Shown: positions 54,828-63,509, counted from the first letter of the stretch. The stretch: DNA of 64,000 nucleotides from Vreelandella neptunia (GCF_000712975.1 NZ_JHQL01000003.1:434001-498000), one strand, 5' to 3'. The notes: a model not told the origin generated them from the letters alone. A program made the numbers and translations.

Positions 54828-55616
54828 ATGCGTGCAGACGATGTTCTTAGCGGGCCAGTGCTCGAAACAAGAGGGCTGACCAAAGAGTTCCGCGGTTTTA
54901 CCGCCGTGGATAACGTTAATCTTCAAGTGCAGGAAGGGCATATTCACGCCCTGATTGGTCCCAATGGTGCCGGAAAGACCACCGTGTTTAACCTGCTCAC
55001 CAAGTTCTTGCCGCCTACTCGTGGAGAGATCCTTTATCGCGGTAAGCCAATTACTAGCAAAAAATCTAATGAGATCGCACAGCTAGGTCTCGTCCGTTCG
55101 TTTCAAATTTCGGCAGTGTTTGCCCATATGACGGCGCTGGAAAACGTTCGGGTAGCGCTACAGCGCCAATTAGGCACATCGTTCCACTTCTGGAAATCCG
55201 AGAAGTCGCTGGATCACCTCAATGAGCGTGCGTTAGAGCTGCTTGACGAGGTTGGCCTGCGTGAATACGCCGATACGTTAACGGTAGAGATGCCCTATGG
55301 GCGAAAGCGCGCACTTGAAGTTGCTACTACGTTGGCGCTTGACCCTACGATGATGCTGTTGGATGAGCCGACTCAGGGTATGGGAGCAGAGGATGTTGAC
55401 CGTATCGTTGCGCTGATTAAGCGTGTCTCGAAAGGGCGCACCGTCTTAATGGTGGAGCACAACTTGAGTGTGGTTAGCCGCCTTTGTGACCGTATTACGG
55501 TACTAGCCCGCGGCGCGGTGTTGGCCGAAGGTAACTATGAAGAGGTGTCCCGCAATCCATTAGTGCGTGAGGCTTATATGGGCAGTGAAGCTGCAGAAGA
55601 GGAGGCTGCCGTATGA
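54828..55616 (+). CDS. livG: Branched-chain amino acid-type ABC transporter ATPase (LivG-like)
   Basis: Cytoplasmic ATPase of a HAAT-family importer. From ATG 54828, with AAGAGG 11 bases before it, the protein has 262 residues. Walker A is GPNGAGKTT, followed by the Q-loop region GLVRSFQISAVFAHMTALENV, an ABC signature in the variant form EMPYGRKRALEVA, Walker B MMLLDEPTQGM, and H-loop MVEHNLSVV. The open frame begins further upstream at 54678 but the extra residues are not family-like. It overlaps the second ATPase by four bases. Substrate is inferred as branched-chain amino acids from the surrounding catabolic genes. Confidence 0.85.
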   Translation: MRADDVLSGPVLETRGLTKEFRGFTAVDNVNLQVQEGHIHALIGPNGAGKTTVFNLLTKFLPPTRGEILYRGKPITSKKSNEIAQLGLVRSFQISAVFAHMTALENVRVALQRQLGTSFHFWKSEKSLDHLNERALELLDEVGLREYADTLTVEMPYGRKRALEVATTLALDPTMMLLDEPTQGMGAEDVDRIVALIKRVSKGRTVLMVEHNLSVVSRLCDRITVLARGAVLAEGNYEEVSRNPLVREAYMGSEAAEEEAAV

Positions 55617-56362
55617 ATACCGCTGAAGCCTATGAAGCCAACGAATTAGCTGATTCCCAAACGCTAGAAATGCTGAGAGTGCAAGACCTACACGCTTTCT
55701 ATGGTGAATCACACATTCTTCACGGCGTGAACTTTGATGTTAAGCGTGGAGAGTTGGTTACGCTGCTGGGACGCAACGGTGCGGGCCGCAGTACTACCTT
55801 GAAATCCATTATGAATATGGTGGGGCGTCGTACTGGCTCGATTGTGATTAATGGCAACGAAACGCTGAATATGAAGGCACACCATATTCCAAGGCTTGGC
55901 ATTGGTTACTGCCCCGAAGAGCGCGGTATTTTTGCAAGCCTGGATGTGCACGAAAATTTATTGCTTCCGCCCACGGTTCGCTCTGGCGGAATGAGCCTAG
56001 ATGAAATCTACGGCATGTTTCCTAACCTTTACGAGCGTCGCAAAAGCCAGGGGACGCGGCTTTCTGGTGGTGAGCAGCAGATGCTAGCAATGGCACGCAT
56101 TCTGCGCACTGGTGCGAGGCTTTTACTACTTGATGAAATTACCGAAGGCTTAGCCCCCGTTATTGTGCAAAAACTTGGCGAAGTACTTATCCAGTTAAAA
56201 GAACGCGGTATGACCATTGTTCTGGTGGAGCAGAACTTCCGTTTTGCAGCGCCGCTGGCAGATCGACATTTTGTCATGGATCACGGTCAGATTGTCGAAG
56301 AGATTAGTGCGGCACAGCTTCCATCACGTCGAGATCATCTCAATACCATGCTAGGGGTATAA
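55613..56362 (+). CDS. livF: Branched-chain amino acid-type ABC transporter ATPase (LivF-like)
   Basis: Second ATPase of the importer, 249 residues. It has the ABC signature TRLSGGEQQMLAMARIL, Walker B LLLLDEITEGLAP and H-loop VLVEQNFRFA. The Walker A loop reads GRNGAGRSTT, with Arg in place of the usual Lys; the codon is CGC at 55777-55779 and lies in a clearly functional frame. Pairing with an intact partner ATPase could support one working site. Start overlaps livG by four bases. Confidence 0.87.
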   Translation: MNTAEAYEANELADSQTLEMLRVQDLHAFYGESHILHGVNFDVKRGELVTLLGRNGAGRSTTLKSIMNMVGRRTGSIVINGNETLNMKAHHIPRLGIGYCPEERGIFASLDVHENLLLPPTVRSGGMSLDEIYGMFPNLYERRKSQGTRLSGGEQQMLAMARILRTGARLLLLDEITEGLAPVIVQKLGEVLIQLKERGMTIVLVEQNFRFAAPLADRHFVMDHGQIVEEISAAQLPSRRDHLNTMLGV

Positions 56363-56385
56363 CGCTAACCTGAATCAATAAAACG

Positions 56386-56441
56386 AGCTTTAACAATCCA
56401 GCTTTAACAATTCAGTTTTGACAACTCAGTTTTAACAACAC
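56386..56441. repeat. Four 14-bp tandem repeats after livF
   Basis: Four units of the form AG(C/T)TTT(A/G)ACAA + 3-4 bases follow head to tail at 56386, 56400, 56414 and 56428, starting 24 bases after the livF stop. They lie between livF and the binding protein gene. Confidence 0.85.
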
Positions 56442-56513
56442 TAAACGCTCTATAAGCACTTCATTGGTACGTCGTAACACAACAACAAAGGCCCCGAGGG
56501 CCAGGAGACGAAC

Positions 56514-57737
56514 ATGACCTTCATGAAAAAAACGCTGACCGCCAGTATCGCTGTTGCTGCCGCCTCTACGATGGCAATCTCTACCGCTCATGCTGAAATC
56601 AGCGATGGCGAAGTTCGCATTGGTTATTTGGCTGATATGTCAGGTACTTACCGTGACTTAGCTGGCCCAGGTGGTCAAACAGCCATGGAAATGGCGGTTG
56701 CTGATTTTGGCGGTAGCGTTAATGGTTCGCCTATCGTGATTTTTAGCGCTGACGATCGTAACAGTGCTGACGTCGGTGCTAACACGGTACGTGAGTGGAT
56801 CGACCAGCGTAACGTTGACATGGTGGGTGGCCTGGTGGCGTCCTCGGTGTCTATCGCAGTGACTAAGGTACTCGAAGAAAACAACGGCCTGGGCATTGTG
56901 TCGGGTTCTGCAGCATCAAGCATTACCAATGAACACTGCACGCCCAACCACATCCACTGGGTATACGACACTTACCCACTAGCGAACGGCACTGCAAAAG
57001 CGGTTGTAGAGCAGGGCGGCGACAGCTGGTTCCTGTTAACCGCTGACTATGCGTTTGGTCATGCACTGGAAGCTGATGTGACCAATGTGGTTGAAGCCAA
57101 TGGCGGTGAGATTGTTGGTGGTGTGCGTCATCCGTTCCCAACGAGCGATTTCTCCTCTTATATCCTTCAGGCTCAAGGGTCTGGTGCGAAGATTGTAGGC
57201 TTAGCGAACGCCGGTGCTGACACCGTCAATGCGATCACCACCGCTAGCCAATTTGGGCTCACTCAGAGTGGCCAGCAGTTAGCAGGTCTGTTGATTTTCC
57301 TGAACGACGTGCACGCGCTAGGTTTGGAATCCACCCAAGGTCTGTTGTTAACCACTGGCTGGTATTGGGACATGGATGAAGATTCTCGTGAGTGGTCAGA
57401 GCGCTACTTTGAAGAAGTTGGCCGTATGCCCACTATGGTTCAAGCGGGTATCTACTCAAGCACCATGCACTACCTGAAAGCCGTAGAAGCAGCGGGAACA
57501 GATGACCCTGAAGCTGTACGCGCCCAAATGGCTGATATGCCCATTGAAGACTTCTTTGCGCGTAACGGCTCCATTCGTGAAGATGGCCGCATGATTCACG
57601 ACATGTATCTTGCCCAAGTGAAGACGCCGGAAGAGTCTACCGGTGAGTGGGATCTTTATGAAATCCTTAGCACCATTCCTGCCGATGAAGCCTACCGTCC
57701 GCTCTCTGATAGCCAGTGCAAGCTGGTTCAAAACTAA
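56514..57737 (+). CDS. ABC transporter periplasmic substrate-binding protein (HAAT family)
   Basis: Periplasmic receptor of the importer, 407 residues. A signal peptide (MKKTLTASIAVAAASTMAISTAHA) is followed by the Leu/Ile/Val-binding type I fold: VRIGYLADMSGTYRDLAG, ADDRNSADVGANTVREWIDQ, GLVASSVSIAVTKVLEE and DYAFGHALEADV. AGGAG precedes ATG 56514 by seven bases; ATG 56523 is an alternative. The family also carries amides and other substrates, so branched-chain amino acid or organic acid uptake is inferred from context. Confidence 0.88.
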   Translation: MTFMKKTLTASIAVAAASTMAISTAHAEISDGEVRIGYLADMSGTYRDLAGPGGQTAMEMAVADFGGSVNGSPIVIFSADDRNSADVGANTVREWIDQRNVDMVGGLVASSVSIAVTKVLEENNGLGIVSGSAASSITNEHCTPNHIHWVYDTYPLANGTAKAVVEQGGDSWFLLTADYAFGHALEADVTNVVEANGGEIVGGVRHPFPTSDFSSYILQAQGSGAKIVGLANAGADTVNAITTASQFGLTQSGQQLAGLLIFLNDVHALGLESTQGLLLTTGWYWDMDEDSREWSERYFEEVGRMPTMVQAGIYSSTMHYLKAVEAAGTDDPEAVRAQMADMPIEDFFARNGSIREDGRMIHDMYLAQVKTPEESTGEWDLYEILSTIPADEAYRPLSDSQCKLVQN

Positions 57738-57755
57738 GAGCTTATGAAGCTAAGA

Positions 57756-57784
57756 GTTTATAAACATAAGCGTTTATAAACATA
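57756..57784. repeat. Repeated palindrome after the binding protein gene
   Basis: GTTTATAAACATA occurs at 57756-57768 and again at 57772-57784. Its first ten bases, GTTTATAAAC, are a palindrome. The repeat begins 19 bases past the stop codon. The rest of the gap to 57966 shows no further structure. Confidence 0.8.
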
Positions 57785-57966
57785 CGATCTTAGAAACCAG
57801 GCGGTTAAATCGTCGAGTTGTTCAGGCACTGTCGGATAACTCGGCGATTCATGTAACCCGCTGGATATTATTGAAAAAGCGTTTTTGTAAGCGCTTCTAA
57901 AAATAAGCAACACGCAGGGATAGTAGCGAGCGTTACTGTCCGCTTGGCGGCGAGGAGAGTCATAAA

Positions 57967-58854
57967 ATGACGATGATATTCGGCGTGCCATTGGCCGTTT
58001 TCATGGGCCAGCTAACGCTTGGGCTTGTGAATGGAGCCTTTTATGCACTGCTTAGTTTGGGCCTGGCGGTCATCTTCGGCCTACTGAAGATCGTCAACTT
58101 TGCCCATGGGGCGCAATACATGCTGGGAGCCTTCGCCGCACTGCTGGGCTTTCGCTATTTAGGTATCAACTATTGGCTGGCGCTATTTCTGGTGCCGCTA
58201 GTCGTCGGTGGTTTCGGCATGCTAATGGAGCGTTTTTTGCTACGACGCATTGCCCATTTAGACCATCTCTATGGGTTGCTGCTTACCTTTGGGTTGGCGC
58301 TAATTTTTGAAGGCACGCTGGTTAATTTCTTTGGTGTTTCTGGCGCGCGATACTCGACCCCAGAAGCACTTCAAGGCGGCCTAAACTTAGGCTTCATGTT
58401 CCTGCCTACCTACCGCGCTTGGGTGTTGGTAGCGGCATTGGCCATGTGTCTATTTACGTGGTTTATGATCGAGCGTACACGGTTGGGCGCTTATCTGCGG
58501 GCAGGAACTGAGAACTCCCAGCTGATGCAGGCGTTTGGGGTAAACGTACCGCTGTTGATTACCCTTACCTACGGGTTTGGCGTAGCGCTAGCCGCCTTTG
58601 CAGGCGTGTTGGCAGCACCGCTGTATCCTGTTTCACCTACGATGGGGTCAAGCCTGCTGATTGTGGTGTTTGCGGTGGTCGTCATCGGTGGTATGGGATC
58701 TATTCTGGGAGCGATACTCACCGGTCTGGGTATGGGCATCATCGAAGGCTTAACCAAAGTGTATTACCCCGAAGCCTCCAATACCGTGATCTTCCTGGTG
58801 ATGATATTGGTGCTCATGTTACGCCCCGCTGGGCTGTTCGGTAAGGAGGCATAA
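57967..58854 (+). CDS. livH: Branched-chain amino acid-type ABC transporter permease (LivH-like)
   Basis: Inner-membrane permease of 295 residues with about eight transmembrane segments (LTLGLVNGAFYALLSLGLAVIFG, NYWLALFLVPLVVGGFGML, YGLLLTFGLALIFEGTLV). The family motif is KIVNFAHGAQYMLGAF and the cytoplasmic coupling loop is IERTRLGAYLRAGTENSQLMQAFGVNV. GAGGAGAG lies nine bases before the ATG. The livM gene starts two bases after its stop. Confidence 0.92.
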   Translation: MTMIFGVPLAVFMGQLTLGLVNGAFYALLSLGLAVIFGLLKIVNFAHGAQYMLGAFAALLGFRYLGINYWLALFLVPLVVGGFGMLMERFLLRRIAHLDHLYGLLLTFGLALIFEGTLVNFFGVSGARYSTPEALQGGLNLGFMFLPTYRAWVLVAALAMCLFTWFMIERTRLGAYLRAGTENSQLMQAFGVNVPLLITLTYGFGVALAAFAGVLAAPLYPVSPTMGSSLLIVVFAVVVIGGMGSILGAILTGLGMGIIEGLTKVYYPEASNTVIFLVMILVLMLRPAGLFGKEA

Positions 58855-58856
58855 CC

Positions 58857-59849
58857 ATGGCAGACTCTCAAGCACTCAATGCACCATCAGCCGTACAAGA
58901 ACGACAGAAACGGGCCAGAATGCGTCGCAATATGTTCTATCTTGCGCTCTTGGCCGTTGGGTTAGTCGCTCCTTTTTTGGCTTACCCCGTCTTCCTGATG
59001 AAAATTCTTTGCTTCGCGCTCTTTGCCTGCGCCTTTAATCTGTTGTTGGGCTATGCGGGGTTGCTCTCGTTCGGTCACGCAGCATTTTTAGCCACTGGTG
59101 GTTATGTTACCGGCTACTTATTGGCAAGCTATCCAGGCTTAACGCCGGAAATGGGGATTATCGCGGGTACTTTAATGGCAACCCTTTTGGGGGGGCTGTT
59201 TGGGGTGCTTTCGATCCGACGTCAGGGCATTTACTTTGCCATGGTAACACTCGCCCTTGCTCAGCTAATGTTCTTCGTCTTTGTCCAGTCGTCGTTCACT
59301 GGTGGTGAAGATGGCTTGCACGGTGTGCCACGCGGTGACCTGTTTGGGATGATCAGCCTGAACAGTAACTTGGCGATGTATTACTTTGTGTTTGCGATAT
59401 TTATATTTGGCTTCGCAGTGATTCAGCGTACCGTGCATTCGCCCTTTGGGCAGGTGCTCAAAGCGATTCGTGAAAATGAACCGCGCGCTATTTCACTGGG
59501 CTACAACGTAGATGCCTACAAGCTGCTAGCGTTTGTGCTTTCTGCGGCGTTGGCCGGGTTGGCGGGTTCTACTAAAACCGTTGTGTTTCAGCTGGCGTCG
59601 TTAACCGATGCGCATTGGCATATGTCAGGTGAAGTTATCTTAATGACGCTGCTGGGTGGGGTAGGCACATTGCTTGGCCCCCTTATGGGTGCAGGTATAG
59701 TTGTTAGTCTACAACACATCTTGGCACAGTCGCCGTTGGGTAACTGGGTGAGCGTCATTTTGGGTATTATCTTTGTTGTCTGCGTACTTAGCTTTCGCAG
59801 TGGCATTGTGGGGGAACTCGCTAAGATGTACCGCAAAAACTTTAAATAA
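58857..59849 (+). CDS. livM: Branched-chain amino acid-type ABC transporter permease (LivM-like)
   Basis: Second permease, 330 residues, with an extra basic N-terminal tail (QERQKRARMRRN) followed by about nine membrane segments. The motif LLGYAGLLSFGHAAFLATGGY and coupling loop RTVHSPFGQVLKAIRENEPRAISLGYNV identify the LivM type. It completes the importer: two ATPases, one binding protein and two permeases. A clear terminator follows. Confidence 0.92.
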   Translation: MADSQALNAPSAVQERQKRARMRRNMFYLALLAVGLVAPFLAYPVFLMKILCFALFACAFNLLLGYAGLLSFGHAAFLATGGYVTGYLLASYPGLTPEMGIIAGTLMATLLGGLFGVLSIRRQGIYFAMVTLALAQLMFFVFVQSSFTGGEDGLHGVPRGDLFGMISLNSNLAMYYFVFAIFIFGFAVIQRTVHSPFGQVLKAIRENEPRAISLGYNVDAYKLLAFVLSAALAGLAGSTKTVVFQLASLTDAHWHMSGEVILMTLLGGVGTLLGPLMGAGIVVSLQHILAQSPLGNWVSVILGIIFVVCVLSFRSGIVGELAKMYRKNFK

Positions 59850-59868
59850 CCGGTTCTGTCCGTTGTTT

Positions 59869-59892
59869 GGGTGCCTCAGGGCACCCTTTTTT
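59869..59892 (+). terminator. Intrinsic terminator of the LIV transporter operon
   Basis: GGGTGCC pairs perfectly with GGCACCC around TCAG and is followed by six T, 19 bases after the livM stop. A classical rho-independent terminator. Confidence 0.92.
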
Positions 59893-59963
59893 CTGCTCAA
59901 ATCGCGGCTCTACGCCAAAGGTAGTGGGGTAAGCGGTTGCACCTGTTAGGGTAAGAATATAAG

Positions 59964-59979
59964 TTAACGTAAACGTCAA
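59964..59979. promoter_or_regulatory. LiuR-type operator 3 (valine-branch genes)
   Basis: TTAACGTAAACGTCAA fits TTNACGTNNACGTNAA with no mismatch. It lies 116 bases upstream of the acyl-CoA dehydrogenase gene, after the transporter terminator, so it belongs to the promoter of the next operon. Confidence 0.7.
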
Positions 59980-60095
59980 CATCGCCATTAAAGACAATCG
60001 CCAATAACGTCAATGACTAACAAAGATAATAGCAAACGCTAAGCTACTCAGCCTGATCGCAGGCTGTCCAGCTAAGCATGCTGCGGAGATTCGCC

Positions 60096-61250
60096 ATGAA
60101 TTTTGAGTTAAGTGAAGACCAGGTTGCTTTTTCCGATATGGCCCGGGCATTCGCCCAGAATGAGTTAGAGCCCCACGCTGCGCAGTGGGACGCTGAATCC
60201 TTCTTTCCTGTGGATGTCATCCGCAAAGCCGGTGAATTAGGTTTTTGTTCACTGTATGCACCAGAGAGCGTTGGCGGGCTTGGTCTTTCCCGTTTGGATG
60301 CCAGCATTATTTTTGAGCAGCTTTCCATGGGCTGTACCTCAACCACTGCCTATCTCACTATTCATAACATGGTGACGTGGATGCTGGCCGACTTCGGCAC
60401 GCCGGAAGCAGTGGAGCAGTGGGGCGAAAAGCTCGCCACAGGCGAGTTGCTGGGCTCTTACTGCTTAACTGAACCCAACTCAGGCTCGGATGCGGCCTCG
60501 CTTAAAACCACGGCCAAGCGTGATGGCGATGACTACGTACTCAACGGCAGCAAGATGTTTATCTCTGGCGCTGGTAGCACCGACTTTTTAGTGGTGATGG
60601 CCCGCACTGGGGGCGAAGGCCCCAGCGGTGTTTCTGCCTTCGCGGTTGATGCTAAAGCAAGCGGCATTAGTTACGGCCGTAAAGAAGACAAAATGGGTTG
60701 GAACAGCCAGCCAACCCGTATGATTACTTTTGAAGATGTACGCGTGCCTGCCAACCACCTGCTAGGTAACGAAGGCGACGGCTTCAAAATTGCTATGAAG
60801 GGTTTGGATGGCGGACGTATCAACATCGCCACCTGCTCAATCGGCACCGCCCAGCAGGCGATCAATAAAGCCAGTGACTATATGCTGGAGCGCAAGCAGT
60901 TTGGTAAGCGCCTGGCAGACTTCCAAGCGCTTCAGTTCCGTATGGCGGATATGGTTACTGAGCTTGTGGCGGCTCGTCAGTTAGTGCGTATGGCAGCCAC
61001 AAAGCTGGATGCTGGCCACCCCGATGCGACTACCTATTGCGCCATGGCTAAGCGCTTTGCAACTGATGTCGGCTTCAAGGTGTGTGATGAGGCGCTTCAG
61101 CTCTATGGTGGCAACGGCTACATTAAGGAGTACCCGATGGAGCGCTATGTGCGTGACACCCGTGTACACCGTATTCTGGAAGGCACTAACGAAATCATGC
61201 GACTGATTATTTCTCGCCGCGTGCTATCTGATGGCGCTTCTGAGCTGTAG
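60096..61250 (+). CDS. Acyl-CoA dehydrogenase, probably isobutyryl-CoA dehydrogenase
   Basis: FAD-dependent dehydrogenase of 384 residues from ATG 60096 (GGAG nine bases before); an in-frame start at 60078 adds six residues. Motifs are TAYLTIHNMVTWMLADFG, YCLTEPNSGSDAASL, MFISGAGSTDFLVVMARTG and QLYGGNGYIKEYPMERYVRD. The pattern resembles ACAD8-type isobutyryl-CoA dehydrogenases, and the two following genes act on the later valine intermediates. Specificity is therefore inferred; short-chain or 2-methylbutyryl-CoA use is possible. Confidence 0.88.
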   Translation: MNFELSEDQVAFSDMARAFAQNELEPHAAQWDAESFFPVDVIRKAGELGFCSLYAPESVGGLGLSRLDASIIFEQLSMGCTSTTAYLTIHNMVTWMLADFGTPEAVEQWGEKLATGELLGSYCLTEPNSGSDAASLKTTAKRDGDDYVLNGSKMFISGAGSTDFLVVMARTGGEGPSGVSAFAVDAKASGISYGRKEDKMGWNSQPTRMITFEDVRVPANHLLGNEGDGFKIAMKGLDGGRINIATCSIGTAQQAINKASDYMLERKQFGKRLADFQALQFRMADMVTELVAARQLVRMAATKLDAGHPDATTYCAMAKRFATDVGFKVCDEALQLYGGNGYIKEYPMERYVRDTRVHRILEGTNEIMRLIISRRVLSDGASEL

Positions 61251-61270
61251 CCAACCACAAGGACAATGGA

Positions 61271-62386
61271 ATGAGTAGCGTACTGTTTGCTGAACACGCC
61301 ACCCAAGATGGCCATGTTATTGGCGAGATCACGCTTAACGCCGAGCGTTCGCTGAATGCCCTGACGTTAGAGATGATTGAAGAGATTCTGCCGCGTTTGA
61401 AAGCGTGGCAAACCGACGAGCGCGTTGTCGCTGTTCTGTTGGATAGCGCCGGTGAAAAAGCGTTTTGCGCAGGGGGCGACGTCGTCAATTTGTATAAAGC
61501 GATCAAAGGAGACGGAGAGCCAGATTTCCCTGAGCGCTTCTTTGAACACGAGTACCGCCTAGATTATCTGCTTCACACCTATCCCAAGCCGGTTATTTGC
61601 TGGGGCAGCGGTATTGTGATGGGCGGTGGTATGGGGCTGTTGAGCGGCAGCAGCCACCGAATTGTGACAGAAACGTCTCGACTGGCGATGCCAGAAGTGA
61701 CCATTGGCCTATACCCAGACGTTGGCGCAAGCTGGTTTTTAAACCGCCTGCCGAATGGCACCGGACGCTTTCTAGCCATGACCGGTAGCCAAATTAACGC
61801 ACCGGATGCCGTCCATCTTGGCCTTGCGGACCGCGCGATTGCTAGCCATTACCGCGCAGATCTGGCTCAAAAATTGATGGATGCCGCCTGGGGAGAAGGA
61901 GAGCAAACCGATGCTCATGGTGTGGTGAACAGTGTATTGCGCGAATTTGAACAAGCGTCTCAAGAGGTATTTGCCGAGCTGGAGTCGCCGGTTCACAAAT
62001 CTGCAGCCTTGATTCGTGAGCTAATGGATCATGACACGGTTGAGCAAGTTGTAGATGCTGTGCTGGCGGTCAACAGCGACGACAAATGGTTCAGTAAAGC
62101 GCAGAAAACGCTTTCCCACGGTAGCCCCGTATCAGTGAAGCTAATTGATGAGCAGCTAAAACGCGCCAAGCACATGTCGTTGGCTGAGGTGTTTCAGTTT
62201 GAGCTGGCGCTTTCCGTGCAGTGTTGCCGTCATCAGGAATTCCCCGAAGGCGTGCGAGCGCTGTTAGTCGATAAAGATGGCCAGCCTGCCTGGAAATACC
62301 CAGATGTCGCGTCAGTAGAACAGACCTTTATTGAAGAGCTGCTGGCTTCGCCGTGGGAAAAGAGTCCTCTGGCGGATCTTCACTAA
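61271..62386 (+). CDS. 3-hydroxyisobutyryl-CoA hydrolase (enoyl-CoA hydratase/isomerase family)
   Basis: Releases 3-hydroxyisobutyrate from its CoA ester in valine degradation. The 371-residue crotonase-fold protein has LNAERSLNALTLEMIEEI, GEKAFCAGGDVVNLY, VICWGSGIVMGGGMGLLSG, and MPEVTIGLYPDVGASWFLNRLP. The length and the C-terminal helical part match HIBCH-type proteins rather than short hydratases. mmsB, which oxidises the product, follows 38 bases later. Confidence 0.9.
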   Translation: MSSVLFAEHATQDGHVIGEITLNAERSLNALTLEMIEEILPRLKAWQTDERVVAVLLDSAGEKAFCAGGDVVNLYKAIKGDGEPDFPERFFEHEYRLDYLLHTYPKPVICWGSGIVMGGGMGLLSGSSHRIVTETSRLAMPEVTIGLYPDVGASWFLNRLPNGTGRFLAMTGSQINAPDAVHLGLADRAIASHYRADLAQKLMDAAWGEGEQTDAHGVVNSVLREFEQASQEVFAELESPVHKSAALIRELMDHDTVEQVVDAVLAVNSDDKWFSKAQKTLSHGSPVSVKLIDEQLKRAKHMSLAEVFQFELALSVQCCRHQEFPEGVRALLVDKDGQPAWKYPDVASVEQTFIEELLASPWEKSPLADLH

Positions 62387-62424
62387 TCCGTTTCCTAGTC
62401 AATTTTCGAATAAGGACAACAAAG

Positions 62425-63318
62425 ATGACCACTGTCGCGTTTATCGGTTTAGGCAATATGGGCGGCCCCATGGCGGCCAACTTGGCGAAAGCGGGCTTTA
62501 ACGTTCGCGCGTTCGACCTTTCTGAACAAGCGTTGGAAACAGCGAAATCTCAAGGCTGTGAAGTGGCGGCTTCTGCTCAGGCAGCGGCCACCGACGCAGA
62601 TTTTATTATTTCTATGCTGCCCGCAGGCAAGCACGTACGTGGGCTGTATGTAGACGGTGACCAACCGCTGTTTGATGTCATTAAAAAGAGCGCTTTGGTG
62701 ATTGACTGCTCGACCATTGATGCAGATACCGCCCGCAGCGTTGCTGCCGCTGGCGCTGAAAAAGGTGTTGGCTTTGTCGATGCGCCCGTGTCTGGTGGGG
62801 TAGGTGGAGCCCAGGCAGGCACCTTGACCTTTATTGTTGGCGGTAGCGCTGCACAATTTGAACAGGCCAAGCCCGTCCTTGAGGTGATGGGTAAGAATAT
62901 CTTCCACGCTGGCGACCATGGCGCAGGGCAGGTGGCGAAAGTATGCAACAACATGCTGCTTTCCATCCTGATGGCGGGCACCTGCGAAGCGATCAATATG
63001 GGCGTTAAAAACGGCCTGGACCCTGCAGTATTGTCCGAAATTATGAAGCAAAGCTCTGGGGGGAACTGGGCGCTTAACGTTTACAACCCTTATCCCGGCG
63101 TGATGGAAAATGCCCCTGCCTCAAAAGGCTATCAAGGCGGCTTCCAGGTAGATCTGATGATTAAAGACCTGGGCCTCGCCATGGATGTTAGCCAACAAAG
63201 CGCCTCACCGGTGCCCATGGGGTCGGCGGCACGTTCGCTATTCACCCTGCATAAAGCAGGTGGCAACGGCAAACTCGACTTCTCCAGCCTGCTGACGTTC
63301 TATCAAGATAAGGCGTGA
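62425..63318 (+). CDS. mmsB: 3-hydroxyisobutyrate dehydrogenase
   Basis: NAD-dependent oxidation of 3-hydroxyisobutyrate to methylmalonate semialdehyde in valine catabolism. ATG 62425 follows AAGGA by eight bases and gives 297 residues. Visible are the nucleotide-binding FIGLGNMGGPMAANLAKAG, substrate loop FVDAPVSGGVGGAQAGTLTFIVGG, and catalytic Lys in GQVAKVCNNMLL. The open frame upstream to 62353 overlaps the previous gene and is not part of the protein. A 12-bp direct repeat starts at its stop codon. Confidence 0.94.
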   Translation: MTTVAFIGLGNMGGPMAANLAKAGFNVRAFDLSEQALETAKSQGCEVAASAQAAATDADFIISMLPAGKHVRGLYVDGDQPLFDVIKKSALVIDCSTIDADTARSVAAAGAEKGVGFVDAPVSGGVGGAQAGTLTFIVGGSAAQFEQAKPVLEVMGKNIFHAGDHGAGQVAKVCNNMLLSILMAGTCEAINMGVKNGLDPAVLSEIMKQSSGGNWALNVYNPYPGVMENAPASKGYQGGFQVDLMIKDLGLAMDVSQQSASPVPMGSAARSLFTLHKAGGNGKLDFSSLLTFYQDKA

Positions 63319-63343
63319 GGAGTAAGGAGTTGGCGTGAGGAGT
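63312..63343. repeat. 12-bp direct repeat over the mmsB stop
   Basis: GGCGTGAGGAGT occurs at 63312-63323, including the TGA stop, and again at 63332-63343. Confidence 0.8.
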
Positions 63344-63349
63344 GTGAAA

Positions 63350-63490
63350 TAGTTGTGGTTTTGTAGGGCGTGGTAAGCGAAGCGCACCCGCAAAGCAGCG
63401 TGCAGTGCTGCCGGGATTGGTGGGTACGGCACACCCCTGGCAGCGCAGCGGGCAACTGAATAGTATGGGAGGGCGCTTTAGCGCGCGATG
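63350..63490. repeat. REP-like intergenic sequences
   Basis: Two GC-rich palindromic patches lie here. The first is around GTAGGGCGTGGTAAGCG at 63364. The second, GGGCGCTTTAGCGCGC at 63471-63486, has GCGC/GCGC arms around TTTA. Both resemble dispersed extragenic palindromes found between genes in Pseudomonas and Halomonas. No gene is present between 63319 and 63509. Confidence 0.6.
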
Positions 63491-63509
63491 CTTCAGCCAC
63501 TAAGTTTTC

